Below are positions 43,518 to 52,209 of a DNA stretch of 64,000 nt, piece by piece. Numbering within the stretch: position 1 is the first letter of the stretch; each line of letters opens with the position of its first letter. This DNA comes from Streptomyces sp. CBMA156 (GTDB taxonomy: Bacteria; Actinomycetota; Actinomycetes; Streptomycetales; Streptomycetaceae). The position numbers and the translations under genes are program-made. Below the pieces are notes generated by a model, which was not told the origin of the DNA, ran no database searches, and worked only from the letters and a program-made list of their open reading frames with translations. The stretch spans positions 62,001-126,000 of the forward strand of contig NZ_MSJQ01000291.1 in assembly GCF_014596515.1 (NCBI RefSeq). Reading direction: 5' to 3'.

Positions 43518-44240
43518 TCACTGGGCGTGGGCCCAGCCGGTGGTCGGCATCGTGCCGGACGCCCAGTGGACGGTCACGTCGATGGTGAGACCGGCGATGT
43601 GCGGGTCGAGGACGGGCTGGCCCGGGAACAGCTGGTGCATCTCCAGTGCCTCGTGGATCGCGGACTCGGCCACGGCGGTACCGGCGCACAGCAGCATCGA
43701 CGCTTCCGGACCGTACCCGGCGGCGTGGAAGTCGAGGGTGCGGAAGGTCCGCAGCGGGAACACGACCACGCCCTGGTCGTTGGTGACGGGGTTGAGGCTC
43801 GGATCGTATCTGCGGGGTGCTGTTGGGTTCTCACGGTCGTGGCAGCCCACGTAGAGGTGGGCCTGCTGCTCGGCGAAGGCGAACTGGTCGATGCTGAAGG
43901 AGGTCTCGGGGTGCAGCCACGTTCCCGTTAGGTGCCAGGCGCCGACCAGGTGGAACCACCAGAGGTGCCACATGTCGAAAGGCGCGTTGTCCAGGGACCC
44001 CAGTTCGGTCGGCGCCGGGTCGGACGGCAGGGGGTGGCCCAGGCCCTTGCTGCGCCACAGCGGCGTGGCGGGGCCGCTCTGGAAGGAGACGTCGATACCA
44101 GTGACGAACTCAGCCAGGGGCATGCCCCGCCACGCGAAATCGTGGAGCCACTGGTCGGCCATGGCGGCTGCATGGTCGGCCCAGGGGGTGTCGGAGGTGT
44201 CGAGACCGGGGCCGCGGACGGCGTCGACGACGGTCAGCAC
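43518..44240 (-). CDS. Hypothetical protein
   Basis: GTG 44240 (coding L-T-V-V-D-A-V-R-G) is chosen because it overlaps the upstream stop; 240 residues. Aromatic-rich centre (PFDMWHLWWFHLVGAWHLTG) and a beta-rich C-terminus (DVTVHWASGTMPTTGW). No family recognised. Last gene of a coupled minus-strand operon with the genes up to 46064. Confidence 0.7.
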   Translation of the reverse strand: MLTVVDAVRGPGLDTSDTPWADHAAAMADQWLHDFAWRGMPLAEFVTGIDVSFQSGPATPLWRSKGLGHPLPSDPAPTELGSLDNAPFDMWHLWWFHLVGAWHLTGTWLHPETSFSIDQFAFAEQQAHLYVGCHDRENPTAPRRYDPSLNPVTNDQGVVVFPLRTFRTLDFHAAGYGPEASMLLCAGTAVAESAIHEALEMHQLFPGQPVLDPHIAGLTIDVTVHWASGTMPTTGWAHAQ

Positions 44241-45147
44241 GGTTCGTCCTGCGGCATACGCGGGGCAAGCAGGTTGAAGGGGGCGGGCGGCAGGTCCAGA
44301 CGCGGGCCCGCGTCGTCTGCGGTATATCGGATCCGGATCGGCGACACCGACTTCTGGTCCTTCTCGTCGTCGAACAGCAGGTGCTGGCCTAGGGTCTCGG
44401 CCAGGGTCGCCAGCGCGGCCTGGATCGCCAGGTGCTCCGCGCCATCCAGCTCCGGGTCCAGCAGCGGGCTGTCGGAGCGGAGCACGGTCCATCTCTGCTG
44501 CCGGTCGCCGCGGCCGTGGGTGTGCTCGATGTGCACGGTGACCTAGTCCCCGTCGGGCGGCAGGACGAGGGTGAGCGCGACGGTGCTGGCCAGGATGTGG
44601 TTGTAGGTGCGGCTGGCCCGCTGCTCGTCCGTCTGCCCGGTCGCCTCGACGGCGTGCGCGTGGTCGAGCGCCGTCCGCAGCTGCGCGGCCAGGTCCTGAG
44701 CCAGCACGTCGCGGTGCCACGGACGGTTCTCTGGCTCGTCCAGCAGCTCGGCGATCCGGCCCAGGGCGCCACGGATCGCCCCGGCGGTCAGCGAGAGTCG
44801 GTCTGGCTGGCCCAGCACCGGGCGGTCGCCCGGTGCTGGGCACACCGTGGAGCGGAGCCGGGCAAGCTCCGCAACTGGCCTGCCCCTGCCGTGATGCGGT
44901 CGGCCGGGGTCAGGGCGGTGGAGAACCACTCGGAGTCCGGGGCCTTGTTGCGCACGAAGCCGAAGGCACGCGGGCCGGCACCCGGGCAGGGGTGGAGGGC
45001 AATGTGCTCGCACTGGAAGGTGCGCGTCTACTCGGGGGCCTTGAAGCCGTCCTCGTCGACGTAGTGGGCGCGGGGCTCGAAGAAGTCAATAGGCGCGGAG
45101 GGGTCGTGTCCCGTGGAGTGGTGTAGTGGTCGTGCTCCAACGGTCAT
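44234..45147 (-). pseudogene. Hypothetical gene broken by two amber codons and a frameshift
   Basis: ATG 45147 overlaps the upstream stop (ATGA). The frame reads SAPIDFFEPRAHYVDEDGFK-APE, TAG (45030-45028), TRTFQCEHIALHPCPGAGPR; shifts frame near 44865; continues ELARLRSTVCPAPGDRPVLG to TLVLPPDGD; meets a second TAG (44545-44543); and continues in the same frame as VTVHIEHTHGRGDRQQRWTV to the stop at 44234. It is possibly two adjacent genes, but coding bias continues across both TAG codons. Confidence 0.6.
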
Positions 45148-46064
45148 GAAGTAGGCGGGAGTTCGTCGTGGGTTGGGTTATCGGGGTAGATCTTCTCCAT
45201 GCTGGCCTCGGTGGGGTCCGGTTCGGTGTCGACCTGCGGGTCCACGTCCCCGCCGGGCCACTCCTTCCACGCCCACAGGCCGCCGATCCGGTAGCGGCCG
45301 TCCGCGTCCGGTTCGACGATCTCCCGGAACGGGTGAGGGCAGGAGCGGGGGCTGCCGGTGATGAGCAGCCAGTCGCCCATCCACTGGAACCGGATGCCAC
45401 GGCCGGCGCGGCTCGCGGGAAGGTCGGCGACGATCTGCTCGGCCGTGGCGCGGGTGACCCTGATGGCGTCCTGCGGGCGCCACGTGCGGGTAACGGGCAG
45501 CGCTTCGTAGGGGCCGTGCTGGCCGTCGTCCAGGGTAAACAGGTCCGGGAGCGGCGGGGCGGAGTCCAGGGACGGGAAGCGGACGGCGATGCTGGCGGAG
45601 ACGATCCCGACAGGCGTGTCACGGGCGACGATGACGCAGTCCGCTTTCTGATCGGCGGCGGCCAGGGCTATGTACTGGTCTGCCGGGAGACCGCGCGCGG
45701 CGGTGTCCTCGCACGTCTCGCACTCCTCCGGGCATGTGGCGCAATCCTCGCACTCGCACTGGGTCGAGCAGGGGCCGAGAGGGCAGGGGCGTGCCGTGAA
45801 CGCTTCGGTGACATGCTCGGCGTACCGGACGCCGGGGCCGTCGGTGAAGAACGCGGCGACGATGTCACCGGCGCGTACCTGGTGGGCGGGCACGATGGTG
45901 AAGTGGGTGTGGTCCATGCCGGCAGGTAGGGGCCGGTAACGATCGGTGAGGGTGAGCGGCGGCCGGTCGGTGATCACGAACCGGTCGGTGCTGCCGGGCA
46001 TGGACACGATGTGCTCAGACACAGGTACGGCCTCTCTTGGGAGGGCGGAGGGTGAGGCAGTCAT
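45144..46064 (-). CDS. Hypothetical protein with dense Cys cluster
   Basis: ATG 46064 follows GGGGAAT; 306 residues. The centre has nine closely spaced Cys (CPLGPCSTQCECEDCATC, then CEECETCEDTA-like), probably binding two or more zinc ions. The flanks are beta-rich (TLTDRYRPLPAGMDHTHF; RFQWMGDWLLITGSPRSC). It is coupled downstream by an ATGA overlap. Possibly a plasmid-encoded regulatory or DNA-binding factor; unproven. Confidence 0.7.
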   Translation of the reverse strand: MTASPSALPREAVPVSEHIVSMPGSTDRFVITDRPPLTLTDRYRPLPAGMDHTHFTIVPAHQVRAGDIVAAFFTDGPGVRYAEHVTEAFTARPCPLGPCSTQCECEDCATCPEECETCEDTAARGLPADQYIALAAADQKADCVIVARDTPVGIVSASIAVRFPSLDSAPPLPDLFTLDDGQHGPYEALPVTRTWRPQDAIRVTRATAEQIVADLPASRAGRGIRFQWMGDWLLITGSPRSCPHPFREIVEPDADGRYRIGGLWAWKEWPGGDVDPQVDTEPDPTEASMEKIYPDNPTHDELPPTS

Positions 46065-46269
46065 GGCGGATTCCCCGGCGCCGATGCGATGGATTCGGCA
46101 GTGAGACTCCCGGCGCTGCCTTGCAGCGCACTGCCCGTGCCTCATGCTGCTCCCTCTCCCCCAACTCGTCCCATTCGGGATTTCCTGTCGATTCGAGGCC
46201 ACGTTGCTTGAAAGACCTCCGGCGGATTCCCTCCAGCAGCAACGGGGCTGCATCACTCGGTGGTCACGG

Positions 46270-46551
46270 TCAGTCGGTGTCGATGTCGGGGCACCACACG
46301 CCGGGCCGGTCGTGCCGCTCGTGGGGGTCGTCGTGGCTACACGGTCGGAGCCCGTTTTCCTCGGCGATCGGAGCTGCGGGCGGCATAAGTCCGGCTGCGA
46401 TGGCAGCGCCCAGCCATGACTCGGCTTCGCTGACGAGAAACTGTCGGGTGCTCGGTAGGAGTTCGTCCCAGGATTCGGCGACGTTCGCCCCATAGCCGTT
46501 GTGGTATCGGGACTCGGCGAACTGAACGGCTCGGGAATCAGTGCTGTTCAT
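46270..46551 (-). CDS. Small hypothetical protein
   Basis: ATG 46551 (MNSTDSRAVQFAESRYHNGY) has a GGAG site seven bases upstream; 93 residues. The C-terminus has a Cys/His pattern (CSHDDPHERHDRPGVWC) that could bind metal. Confidence 0.7.
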   Translation of the reverse strand: MNSTDSRAVQFAESRYHNGYGANVAESWDELLPSTRQFLVSEAESWLGAAIAAGLMPPAAPIAEENGLRPCSHDDPHERHDRPGVWCPDIDTD

Positions 46552-46610
46552 CAAAAACTCCACAAGGTCACTGCACGGTATTCGAGGACGAGTTCCTCCT
46601 GGGCGGGCAT

Positions 46611-46955
46611 TTAGTCAACGCGGCTGCTGGTGCGGATCCGGTCCGGGATGCCGTTGATGCGGCGGACACAGACTGGTTCGTACTCTGATGGGATGCGGTG
46701 CTTTATCCCACGTTTGCAGCCTCGGCACCCGTGGGCGGCTCATTCACGGGCCGGCCCCGTTGGCGAGTTAGAGGAGTACGTCGGCGTGACACGACACCAG
46801 CACATCAGGTCACGACCGCCGAACAGGCGCGGTGTGTCAGCCTGCTCGGGCTCGCGGATCCAGAGGGCGTACCAGACGGCAATGTTGGCACGCGTCGGCG
46901 ATATCTTCTCAACGATCGAGGTTAGAACGGAAGGCAGCAGAGTTGATCGGCGCAC
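46611..46955 (-). pseudogene. Small hypothetical gene with in-frame TGA
   Basis: GTG 46955 starts a frame with SIVEKISPTRANIAVWYALW and REPEQADTPRLFGGRD, ending at TGA (46742-46740). The same frame continues AAHGCRGCKRGIKHRIPSEY, then EPVCVRRINGIPDRIRTS and TAA at 46611. CGA (Arg) to TGA is the simplest cause. The C-x2-C pair after the stop supports a real second half. Confidence 0.55.
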
Positions 46956-47069
46956 ACGTGCGCTGCCGCCGCGGCCTCTTCGGCTGCGCGCTTCTCGGCG
47001 CGTCTCACACTGCGCGTTGTCACACGGACTGTGACCGGTGATCCCGCCCGTGAACCGGTTAGCGGGTGA

Positions 47070-47543
47070 TCAGACCGGCGATGCTCCGCACGAGCCGCAC
47101 TGCGGTTCCGGCGCGTGCGGAGCATCGCCGGACACGTACGGCAACGAGGCCAGAGCCTTCGCGAGGTCAACCTTCCGGCCTCGGGCGATCTGGGCGCCCG
47201 GGACGGAAATGCGGAAACCGCCGGCCGGGTAGTCCGGGTGCTCGGAGAACACCACGGCACACAACCAGGAGCCGGGGTGAAGCTTGCGCGGCAGCGGCTC
47301 CTCCTCGACCCCCTCGGGCAGAGTGTCCTCACGGAACTCGATCGGAACGACGACGACACGGTAGGCCCGGTCAGTGTGCGGCTGCCGCCGGGGCAGTTCG
47401 ACGAGCAGGTCTTTGGGCCACTCGTTGATGGTCACGGGCAGAGTGGACAGGTAGTGGTTCAGCGAGCCTTCGGGGGCCGTGGCCAGCCGGGCGCGCTCCT
47501 GCTCCCCGGACTCGATGAAACCGATACTGCGGAGGAAGCTCAT
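47070..47543 (-). CDS. Hypothetical protein with C-terminal Cys pair
   Basis: ATG 47543 (MSFLRSIGFIESGEQERARL) follows AGGAG; 157 residues. Mixed alpha/beta (YRVVVVPIEFREDTLPEGVE; GGFRISVPGAQIARGRKVDL) ending EPQCGSCGASPV, a possible zinc site. A long palindrome overlaps its 3' end (CCGGCGATGCTCCGCACG, about 47077-47094, complement near 47114-47131). Confidence 0.7.
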   Translation of the reverse strand: MSFLRSIGFIESGEQERARLATAPEGSLNHYLSTLPVTINEWPKDLLVELPRRQPHTDRAYRVVVVPIEFREDTLPEGVEEEPLPRKLHPGSWLCAVVFSEHPDYPAGGFRISVPGAQIARGRKVDLAKALASLPYVSGDAPHAPEPQCGSCGASPV

Positions 47544-47738
47544 GGTGGTGGATTCTCCTGAGGTCCGTGTTTGGTCGCGACGCTGCGGCGGCATCGATAG
47601 CCTCCGGGCGTCTCTGATCAGTTGTCTCAACCGGTTCGGGCTCCGCGCAGCCACGTCATCCGGAGCCATTGATGAAGGCGCCCGGTCCCGGAGGTGGCGG
47701 AGGTGTCGCCGGCCGGCAAGGCGATACCCGCCGACGGA

Positions 47739-48212
47739 TCACTGCGGGCGAACGGGGTCGAGTCCCCAGTGCTCGCGGCAGTCCGGGCAGTCCTCACCGG
47801 GGCCGCCACCGGTCCCGTGGTGAACACACATCCATTCACCTAGTGACAGTTCGGCCTCCTCGTCCTCGTCGTCCCGACCGTCGACCTCCTGGGCGTACAT
47901 CTCGGCACTGGCTTTGATGCCGACCTCGCCGTTCGCGTGGTAGATCAGCCCGTCCTCGCCCAGGCGCGCCCGGTGGCGGGAGTCGGCCTCCGCCTCAACC
48001 ATCCGCTGCAGCTTGACCAGGCCCACTGGCTGCAGTTCGATGCGGTGCTTGGTTGCGGGGACAGGGTCGGCGACGGTCAGCGCCGCAGCAGCGGGGATGT
48101 CGCCCGAGTATGTGGGGTATGTCCAGAACAGCGCCTGCAGCGCCTTCGCGACCGCGCTCGCCGGTGTGATCATCTCGCTCATCCCGGTCTCCTCTGCCGG
48201 TTGGTCGGTCAT
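47739..48212 (-). CDS. Hypothetical protein
   Basis: ATG 48212 overlaps the stop of the upstream gene (TGATG). 157 residues, acidic (VDGRDDEDEEAELSLGEWMC) with a C-terminal Cys/His cluster (CVHHGTGGGPGEDCPDC). Likely co-translated with its neighbours. Confidence 0.7.
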   Translation of the reverse strand: MTDQPAEETGMSEMITPASAVAKALQALFWTYPTYSGDIPAAAALTVADPVPATKHRIELQPVGLVKLQRMVEAEADSRHRARLGEDGLIYHANGEVGIKASAEMYAQEVDGRDDEDEEAELSLGEWMCVHHGTGGGPGEDCPDCREHWGLDPVRPQ

Positions 48213-48526
48213 CAGCTGCCCTTGTGTGCTGTGCCCGTGCGAGTCAGGTTGCGGCGATGGCGTTCGTGTGGGGGCTCATCGACCGTGCCGCGGTGCCCGC
48301 AGCTGCCACGGCGCACGAAGCGTTGGATCGGCTCGTCGTCCGTGGATCCGCCGTCGTCCCGAATGACGCGGCCTGGAAAGTGGCCGCTGTCCGGCGGGGA
48401 GACACCCAGGAGGCTGACTCCGTCGTCGAACGTGATCACGTTCATCGTCATCTGGACGGCAAACGCTTCTTCGCTGAACCACTTCGGACACCGGATGCCC
48501 GCGAGGTTCTGGGTGTTCGTGGTCAT
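48212..48526 (-). CDS. Hypothetical protein
   Basis: ATG 48526 overlaps the stop of the NADAR-like gene (ATGA at 48526-48523) and its own stop overlaps the next ATG. 104 residues (MTTNTQNLAGIRCPKWFSEE, then MNVITFDDGVSLLGVS). The C-terminus is basic. The coupling on both sides supports this start. Confidence 0.65.
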   Translation of the reverse strand: MTTNTQNLAGIRCPKWFSEEAFAVQMTMNVITFDDGVSLLGVSPPDSGHFPGRVIRDDGGSTDDEPIQRFVRRGSCGHRGTVDEPPHERHRRNLTRTGTAHKGS

Positions 48527-49144
48527 GGCCGCTTTTCGAAGTCGGTTGCTGATGGTGTTCTTCGGCAGCGAATCCGGATCGGCTCCGCCGATCCACGCAG
48601 ACGAGACGAGAAGCCCCGCCACCCAGGACACAGAACTCCAGACGGCTGGGCCCTGATCACTTCCTCTCCGCTGGCGCTCTGCCGGCGGCGGTCCCGGATC
48701 GCCATGAGCAGCTCTCCGAGCATGTTCCGACCCGGCGTCCCGACATGGGCCGGGCAGAAGCACGAGCCCCAGAACTGGTCGTGCCGGCGGTTGGTCTCCA
48801 CAAGCTCGAGGTCGCCGGTAGCCTCCAGCCGGGCGGTCAGGTCGGGCAGCGCGAACTTCGCGACGAGCACCTGCTGCATCGCGCGCACACGGCCGCCGGT
48901 GTTCCATCCCGGGCGCAGCGAGACGCACCGGCCCTCGCGCTTCGCGCCGCCGAGCGTGGCCTCGCCGAGCACGCGGGCCCGCTCGACGGGGTCGATCGTC
49001 TTCAGTGCGTTGAAGGCGTGCTCGCCTGAGGCGACCGTGCCGCCTCCGGCGAGCAAGGGTCGTCTCGAAGGACGTCTCGTCGAAGTCGGAGAGGAAGCCG
49101 GGTTCGTCTCGGAACATCGGTTTCAGATCATTGGTCTGGGTCAC
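48523..49144 (-). pseudogene. NADAR (DUF1768)-like gene with a frameshift
   Basis: ATG 49144 (MTQTNDLKPMFRDEPGFLSD) and, in a second frame from about 49056, LAGGGTVASGEHAFNALKTI, RCVSLRPGWNTGG, AKFALPDLTARLEATGDLEL, VETNRRHDQFWGSCFCP and NMLGELLMAIRDRR match the NADAR fold in order. NADAR proteins remove ADP-ribose from nucleic acids and act in phage-defence networks. The single-base frame change lies between ETTL and LAGG. It starts the coupled cluster. Confidence 0.7.
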
Positions 49145-49225
49145 GGTCGTCTCCTCGAGGTCGGGGCCAGAATCGCGAAGTCGGCCCGGCTCCGCAGCCT
49201 CGGATCTCCACCTGTGCAGGACAGA

Positions 49226-49265
49226 AGCCCTCCCCGGCGCAGCCCGTGCTGCGCCGGGGAGGGCT
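49226..49265 (-). terminator. 17-bp hairpin terminator after PcfJ-like gene
   Basis: Arms 49226-49242 and 49249-49265 (AGCCCTCCCCGGCGCAG), just past the stop codon of the PcfJ-like gene and upstream of the NADAR-like gene. Confidence 0.85.
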
Positions 49266-49268
49266 CGA

Positions 49269-51044
49269 TCACGCGGTCACCGCGTCCTGGACCGGCAGCA
49301 CGAGTTGCTGCAGTCCGAGCGCGTGATCGTGAACCGGGATCCCGACGCCGGTGATGGCGTCGAGCACCTGCTGGGCAGCGCTCTCTCCCAGCTCCCTTGC
49401 CGCGTCGCGGTTGTTGGTGCCGAGGAACTGCATGATGCCGTCCTCGTGGTTGATCTCGATGTTGAGCCGTACGCGGCCGGTGGAGTCGCCCTGGTCGTCG
49501 ATCACGGCGACGAAGACGTCCAGGCCCAGCCTGTGCGTGTAGGCGGCGATGCAGTTGTTGAGCTGCGATCCCCACCGGGTCAGAGTGTCCGTGTCGCGGG
49601 CGACGACGAGCCGGAACCCGCCCACGTGCATGCCGTCGAGCCTCTCGGCGACGTGCGCGGCCCAGGCGGCCAGCTCCTTCTCACGGGAAAGCCGCTCCTG
49701 GCGGTCGTGCTCGATCCGCGCCTCGTATTCGCGCTGCTGGGCTGTCATCAGCGCCCGCCGGTGCTCGATCAGGAAATCGTCGGCGGCCGCGCGGAACGCT
49801 CGGTCCTTCCACAACTCCCAGGTCGCGAACGGCAGGTCACGGCCTTCAGGCCGGACGATCTGCGCGTTGTAGCTGTGCATTTCGCGCAGCGCGTTCATCT
49901 CGCCAATCATGGCGCTGATCGCCTGGTTCGAGCGCGCGAGCGAGCGACTCTCCACCCGAGTCTCGGGCATCGAGCGCACCAGGGTCTCCAGGTCCTGAGC
50001 GCCGCGGATGCGGCGCTGCCCCCGGGCCTTGATCAGTTCGGGCAGCAGGGACAAGTCGCGCAGCTGCGTCTGGGCGTTGCCGAGGTCCCGTACGGTGTCC
50101 CCAATGATCCGGACGCTCTGCGCGACCGGCTCGGCGAGGACCCGCCGCAGGATCGGCTGTGGCACGCGGCGGAACAGCGCACGGGCCTGCACGAGCTCGG
50201 CCGGCTTGAGGCCGATGTAGTGGGTCGTCTCGGTGCGGCGCATCGACTCGATGATCCAGTCGATCGGCACGAACCCGCGGAACAGGCGGAACCAGTTCAG
50301 CACGCTCATATCGTGGAACTGATAATGCCGGCCCTGCCCGGCCAGCATGTGTTCGGTCAGGCGCTGGATCTCGCGTGCCAGCGGCTTGCGGTACCGGGTC
50401 TTGCCGAACACGTTCTCTGCGACCGTCTTGTAGTCCTCGGCGTCCAGGTAGTGCTTCTGGCCCGAGTGTGCGAGCCCGAAGGAAGAGATCTCCTTCAGCA
50501 GCGGGAACCGCTCGCCGGCGGCCGGGAGGTCGCCGATCAGGTGCAGGATTTCGCTCTGGAGGATCTGAAGGATCGAGCGCATCTGGGTCTGGATCCCGCC
50601 TTGGACGGCCTGGAAATCGGGACCCTCGACGAAGCGGGTGTCCTGACGGTGTGCGTCCCAGGTGTAGTTGCCCATCGGAGTCAGCAGGGTCTGCTCCCCG
50701 AGCCGGTACAGCAGCCCTGCGAGCTGGTTTTCGCCGCCGGCGAAGAGGTGCTGGGTGTTGTTCTTCCGGCTGGTCTTCTCCAGCACGCGCAGCACCACCA
50801 GGTCCGCCTTGGTGCGCAGCAGCGAGAACGCCTGCTGGGTCTGCCAGTGGCGGAAGACCCTTCCGGAGGCGCGCATCCGGTGCACGCGGTGCGACACGGA
50901 GCCCGACACGGTCACGCGGCCATCGGGTGCGGTGCGAGCGACGATGCGGAGGCTCGCGCCGGTGCGGACGCCTTCGACGGTCGGCTCGATCTGGTCGTTG
51001 AGGAACTTGACGTGCAGCAGTACGCGCTCGCTGTTCTCGGACAT
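49269..51044 (-). CDS. PcfJ-domain-like plasmid protein
   Basis: ATG 51044 (MSENSERVLLHVKFLNDQIE) opens 591 residues. The C-terminal 100 residues resemble the PcfJ domain: LTRWGSQLNNCIAAYTHR (the NC-x3-Y motif), FVAVIDDQGDSTGRVRLNIE and IMQFLGTNNRDA. PcfJ proteins occur on conjugative plasmids and phages; function unknown. A good terminator with a T-run lies between its start and the upstream gene, so it has its own promoter in about 51045-51160. Confidence 0.75.
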   Translation of the reverse strand: MSENSERVLLHVKFLNDQIEPTVEGVRTGASLRIVARTAPDGRVTVSGSVSHRVHRMRASGRVFRHWQTQQAFSLLRTKADLVVLRVLEKTSRKNNTQHLFAGGENQLAGLLYRLGEQTLLTPMGNYTWDAHRQDTRFVEGPDFQAVQGGIQTQMRSILQILQSEILHLIGDLPAAGERFPLLKEISSFGLAHSGQKHYLDAEDYKTVAENVFGKTRYRKPLAREIQRLTEHMLAGQGRHYQFHDMSVLNWFRLFRGFVPIDWIIESMRRTETTHYIGLKPAELVQARALFRRVPQPILRRVLAEPVAQSVRIIGDTVRDLGNAQTQLRDLSLLPELIKARGQRRIRGAQDLETLVRSMPETRVESRSLARSNQAISAMIGEMNALREMHSYNAQIVRPEGRDLPFATWELWKDRAFRAAADDFLIEHRRALMTAQQREYEARIEHDRQERLSREKELAAWAAHVAERLDGMHVGGFRLVVARDTDTLTRWGSQLNNCIAAYTHRLGLDVFVAVIDDQGDSTGRVRLNIEINHEDGIMQFLGTNNRDAARELGESAAQQVLDAITGVGIPVHDHALGLQQLVLPVQDAVTA

Positions 51045-51136
51045 GGTTGCCTCCCGCGGAGCGTGGAACAGGGACTGTGAAGGCTCGGTAGGGCCCGGCA
51101 CTGACCAGCAGGCAGTGCTCTTCTGGGAGGCGCCCG

Positions 51137-51212
51137 AGATCGGCTTCGCCGATCTGCTTGCAAAAAAGAAGAACCCCACCGCAGGAGCACGGTGCTCCAT
51201 ACGATGGGGTTC
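51137..51212 (-). terminator. Rho-independent terminator plus dispersed palindrome
   Basis: Read on the minus strand, the stem GAACCCCA/TGGGGTTC (51205-51212 with 51171-51178), enclosing a GGAGCAC/GTGCTCC hairpin, is followed by TTCTTTTTTGC, a textbook T-run. Next to it is AGATCGGC-TTC-GCCGATCT (51137-51155), of the dispersed palindrome family. It ends the 51378 gene. Confidence 0.85.
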
Positions 51213-51377
51213 GGTGGGGACCTCAGCTATCGTCCGCCAGCGTCCCAACCGGGGGAACGCCCTCGGCGCTGCTTCGTTCCCCGACCTCGTTCCCACGCGT
51301 CCACCCCGGTGCGCGCGGGCATTCGAGCCGGGGTTGGGTCTCGCCCCGCCACACCGTGAGAGCCGCCCACCGCAGGG

Positions 51378-51926
51378 TCAGAGTTCGGTGATCCACCCGT
51401 CAGGGCCGTACCCGAACACGCGGTGCGCCTTGAATGGTGCGGGGCGGAACATCGGAATCTGACCGCCTCCCCGGGCAGGCGACATGAGAATGTCGTAGGA
51501 GCGCGTGATGCCCAGTACCCACCGCTGTGGCTTGGCTTCCATCCACCCGGCACCGGTCGTCGCCCCGGCGAGCGCGTGGTTCTCGCTCGCCCGCCGGGCG
51601 CGCTCCAGCCGCAGGTGCGGGCACAGCGTCAGGGACGCCTCCGCGCAGGCAGGGTGCATGGGTGGGTCGGAGTAGCCGCGCAGCTGGAAGGTCTTCTCCC
51701 CGCCGAGGAACGCCACCCAGTAGCCGAGGTCACCGCCGCAGATCGCGCAGCGGCGCTGCTGGGCGAGCCACAGGCTCTGTTCGCCGTTGATGGCGGTGAA
51801 GTCGTGGGAGTCGCCGTGCTGGGAGACAGCCGGGATGGGCAGCTTCCGTCGCGGGTCGACGGGGAGTTCGGGCATGCGCTCCGGGAGCCTGGCCAGGAGC
51901 GCGGCAACGTCGGGTTCGATGGGCAT
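51378..51926 (-). CDS. Hypothetical protein with HNH-like zinc motifs
   Basis: A 182-residue protein. CAICGGDLG, then PPMHPACAEASLTLCPHL, give four Cys and a His in an arrangement like HNH or zinc-ribbon proteins, but no clear His-Asn-His active site is visible. Near-identical architectures occur on Streptomyces plasmids. It stands alone between terminators. Confidence 0.7.
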   Translation of the reverse strand: MPIEPDVAALLARLPERMPELPVDPRRKLPIPAVSQHGDSHDFTAINGEQSLWLAQQRRCAICGGDLGYWVAFLGGEKTFQLRGYSDPPMHPACAEASLTLCPHLRLERARRASENHALAGATTGAGWMEAKPQRWVLGITRSYDILMSPARGGGQIPMFRPAPFKAHRVFGYGPDGWITEL

Positions 51927-52209
51927 CGGAAATCCTTGTCCGGCTGGCCGAGCACGGGCCTGGCCTTCCTCAGATGGTCAGTGGGTGGCGCCGGAAGCGA
52001 GTTCAGCGGCTCGCACAAAGCTGCCAGGAAGGCTTCATCCCCGTGACGGTGGAGGGCAACGGTCGGCCCCCCAGCACACAACTATTCAGGATCAGCTCCG
52101 CTGTCAGGCAGAAGTAGAGAGAACCCCACCCGGCGAGCGTCATGCTCAGCAGGCGGGGCGGGGGAGTTCGCGGGATTACCGCCTGCGCACACAGGTCAGC
52201 TCCACTCAG
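51927..52209. other. Gap with a partial dispersed palindrome
   Basis: GGATCAGC-TCC-GCTGTC at 52088-52104 is an imperfect member of the palindrome family. No gene supported. Confidence 0.4.

Noticed and set aside
18778-45147. Genome-wide amber (TAG) recoding on this element
   Set aside because: lsr2 ends at TAG followed by a terminator, and other genes here (19471, 20093) also end at TAG. Other breaks are TGA or frameshifts. No suppressor tRNA was seen in the window. Decay by C-to-T changes is simpler.
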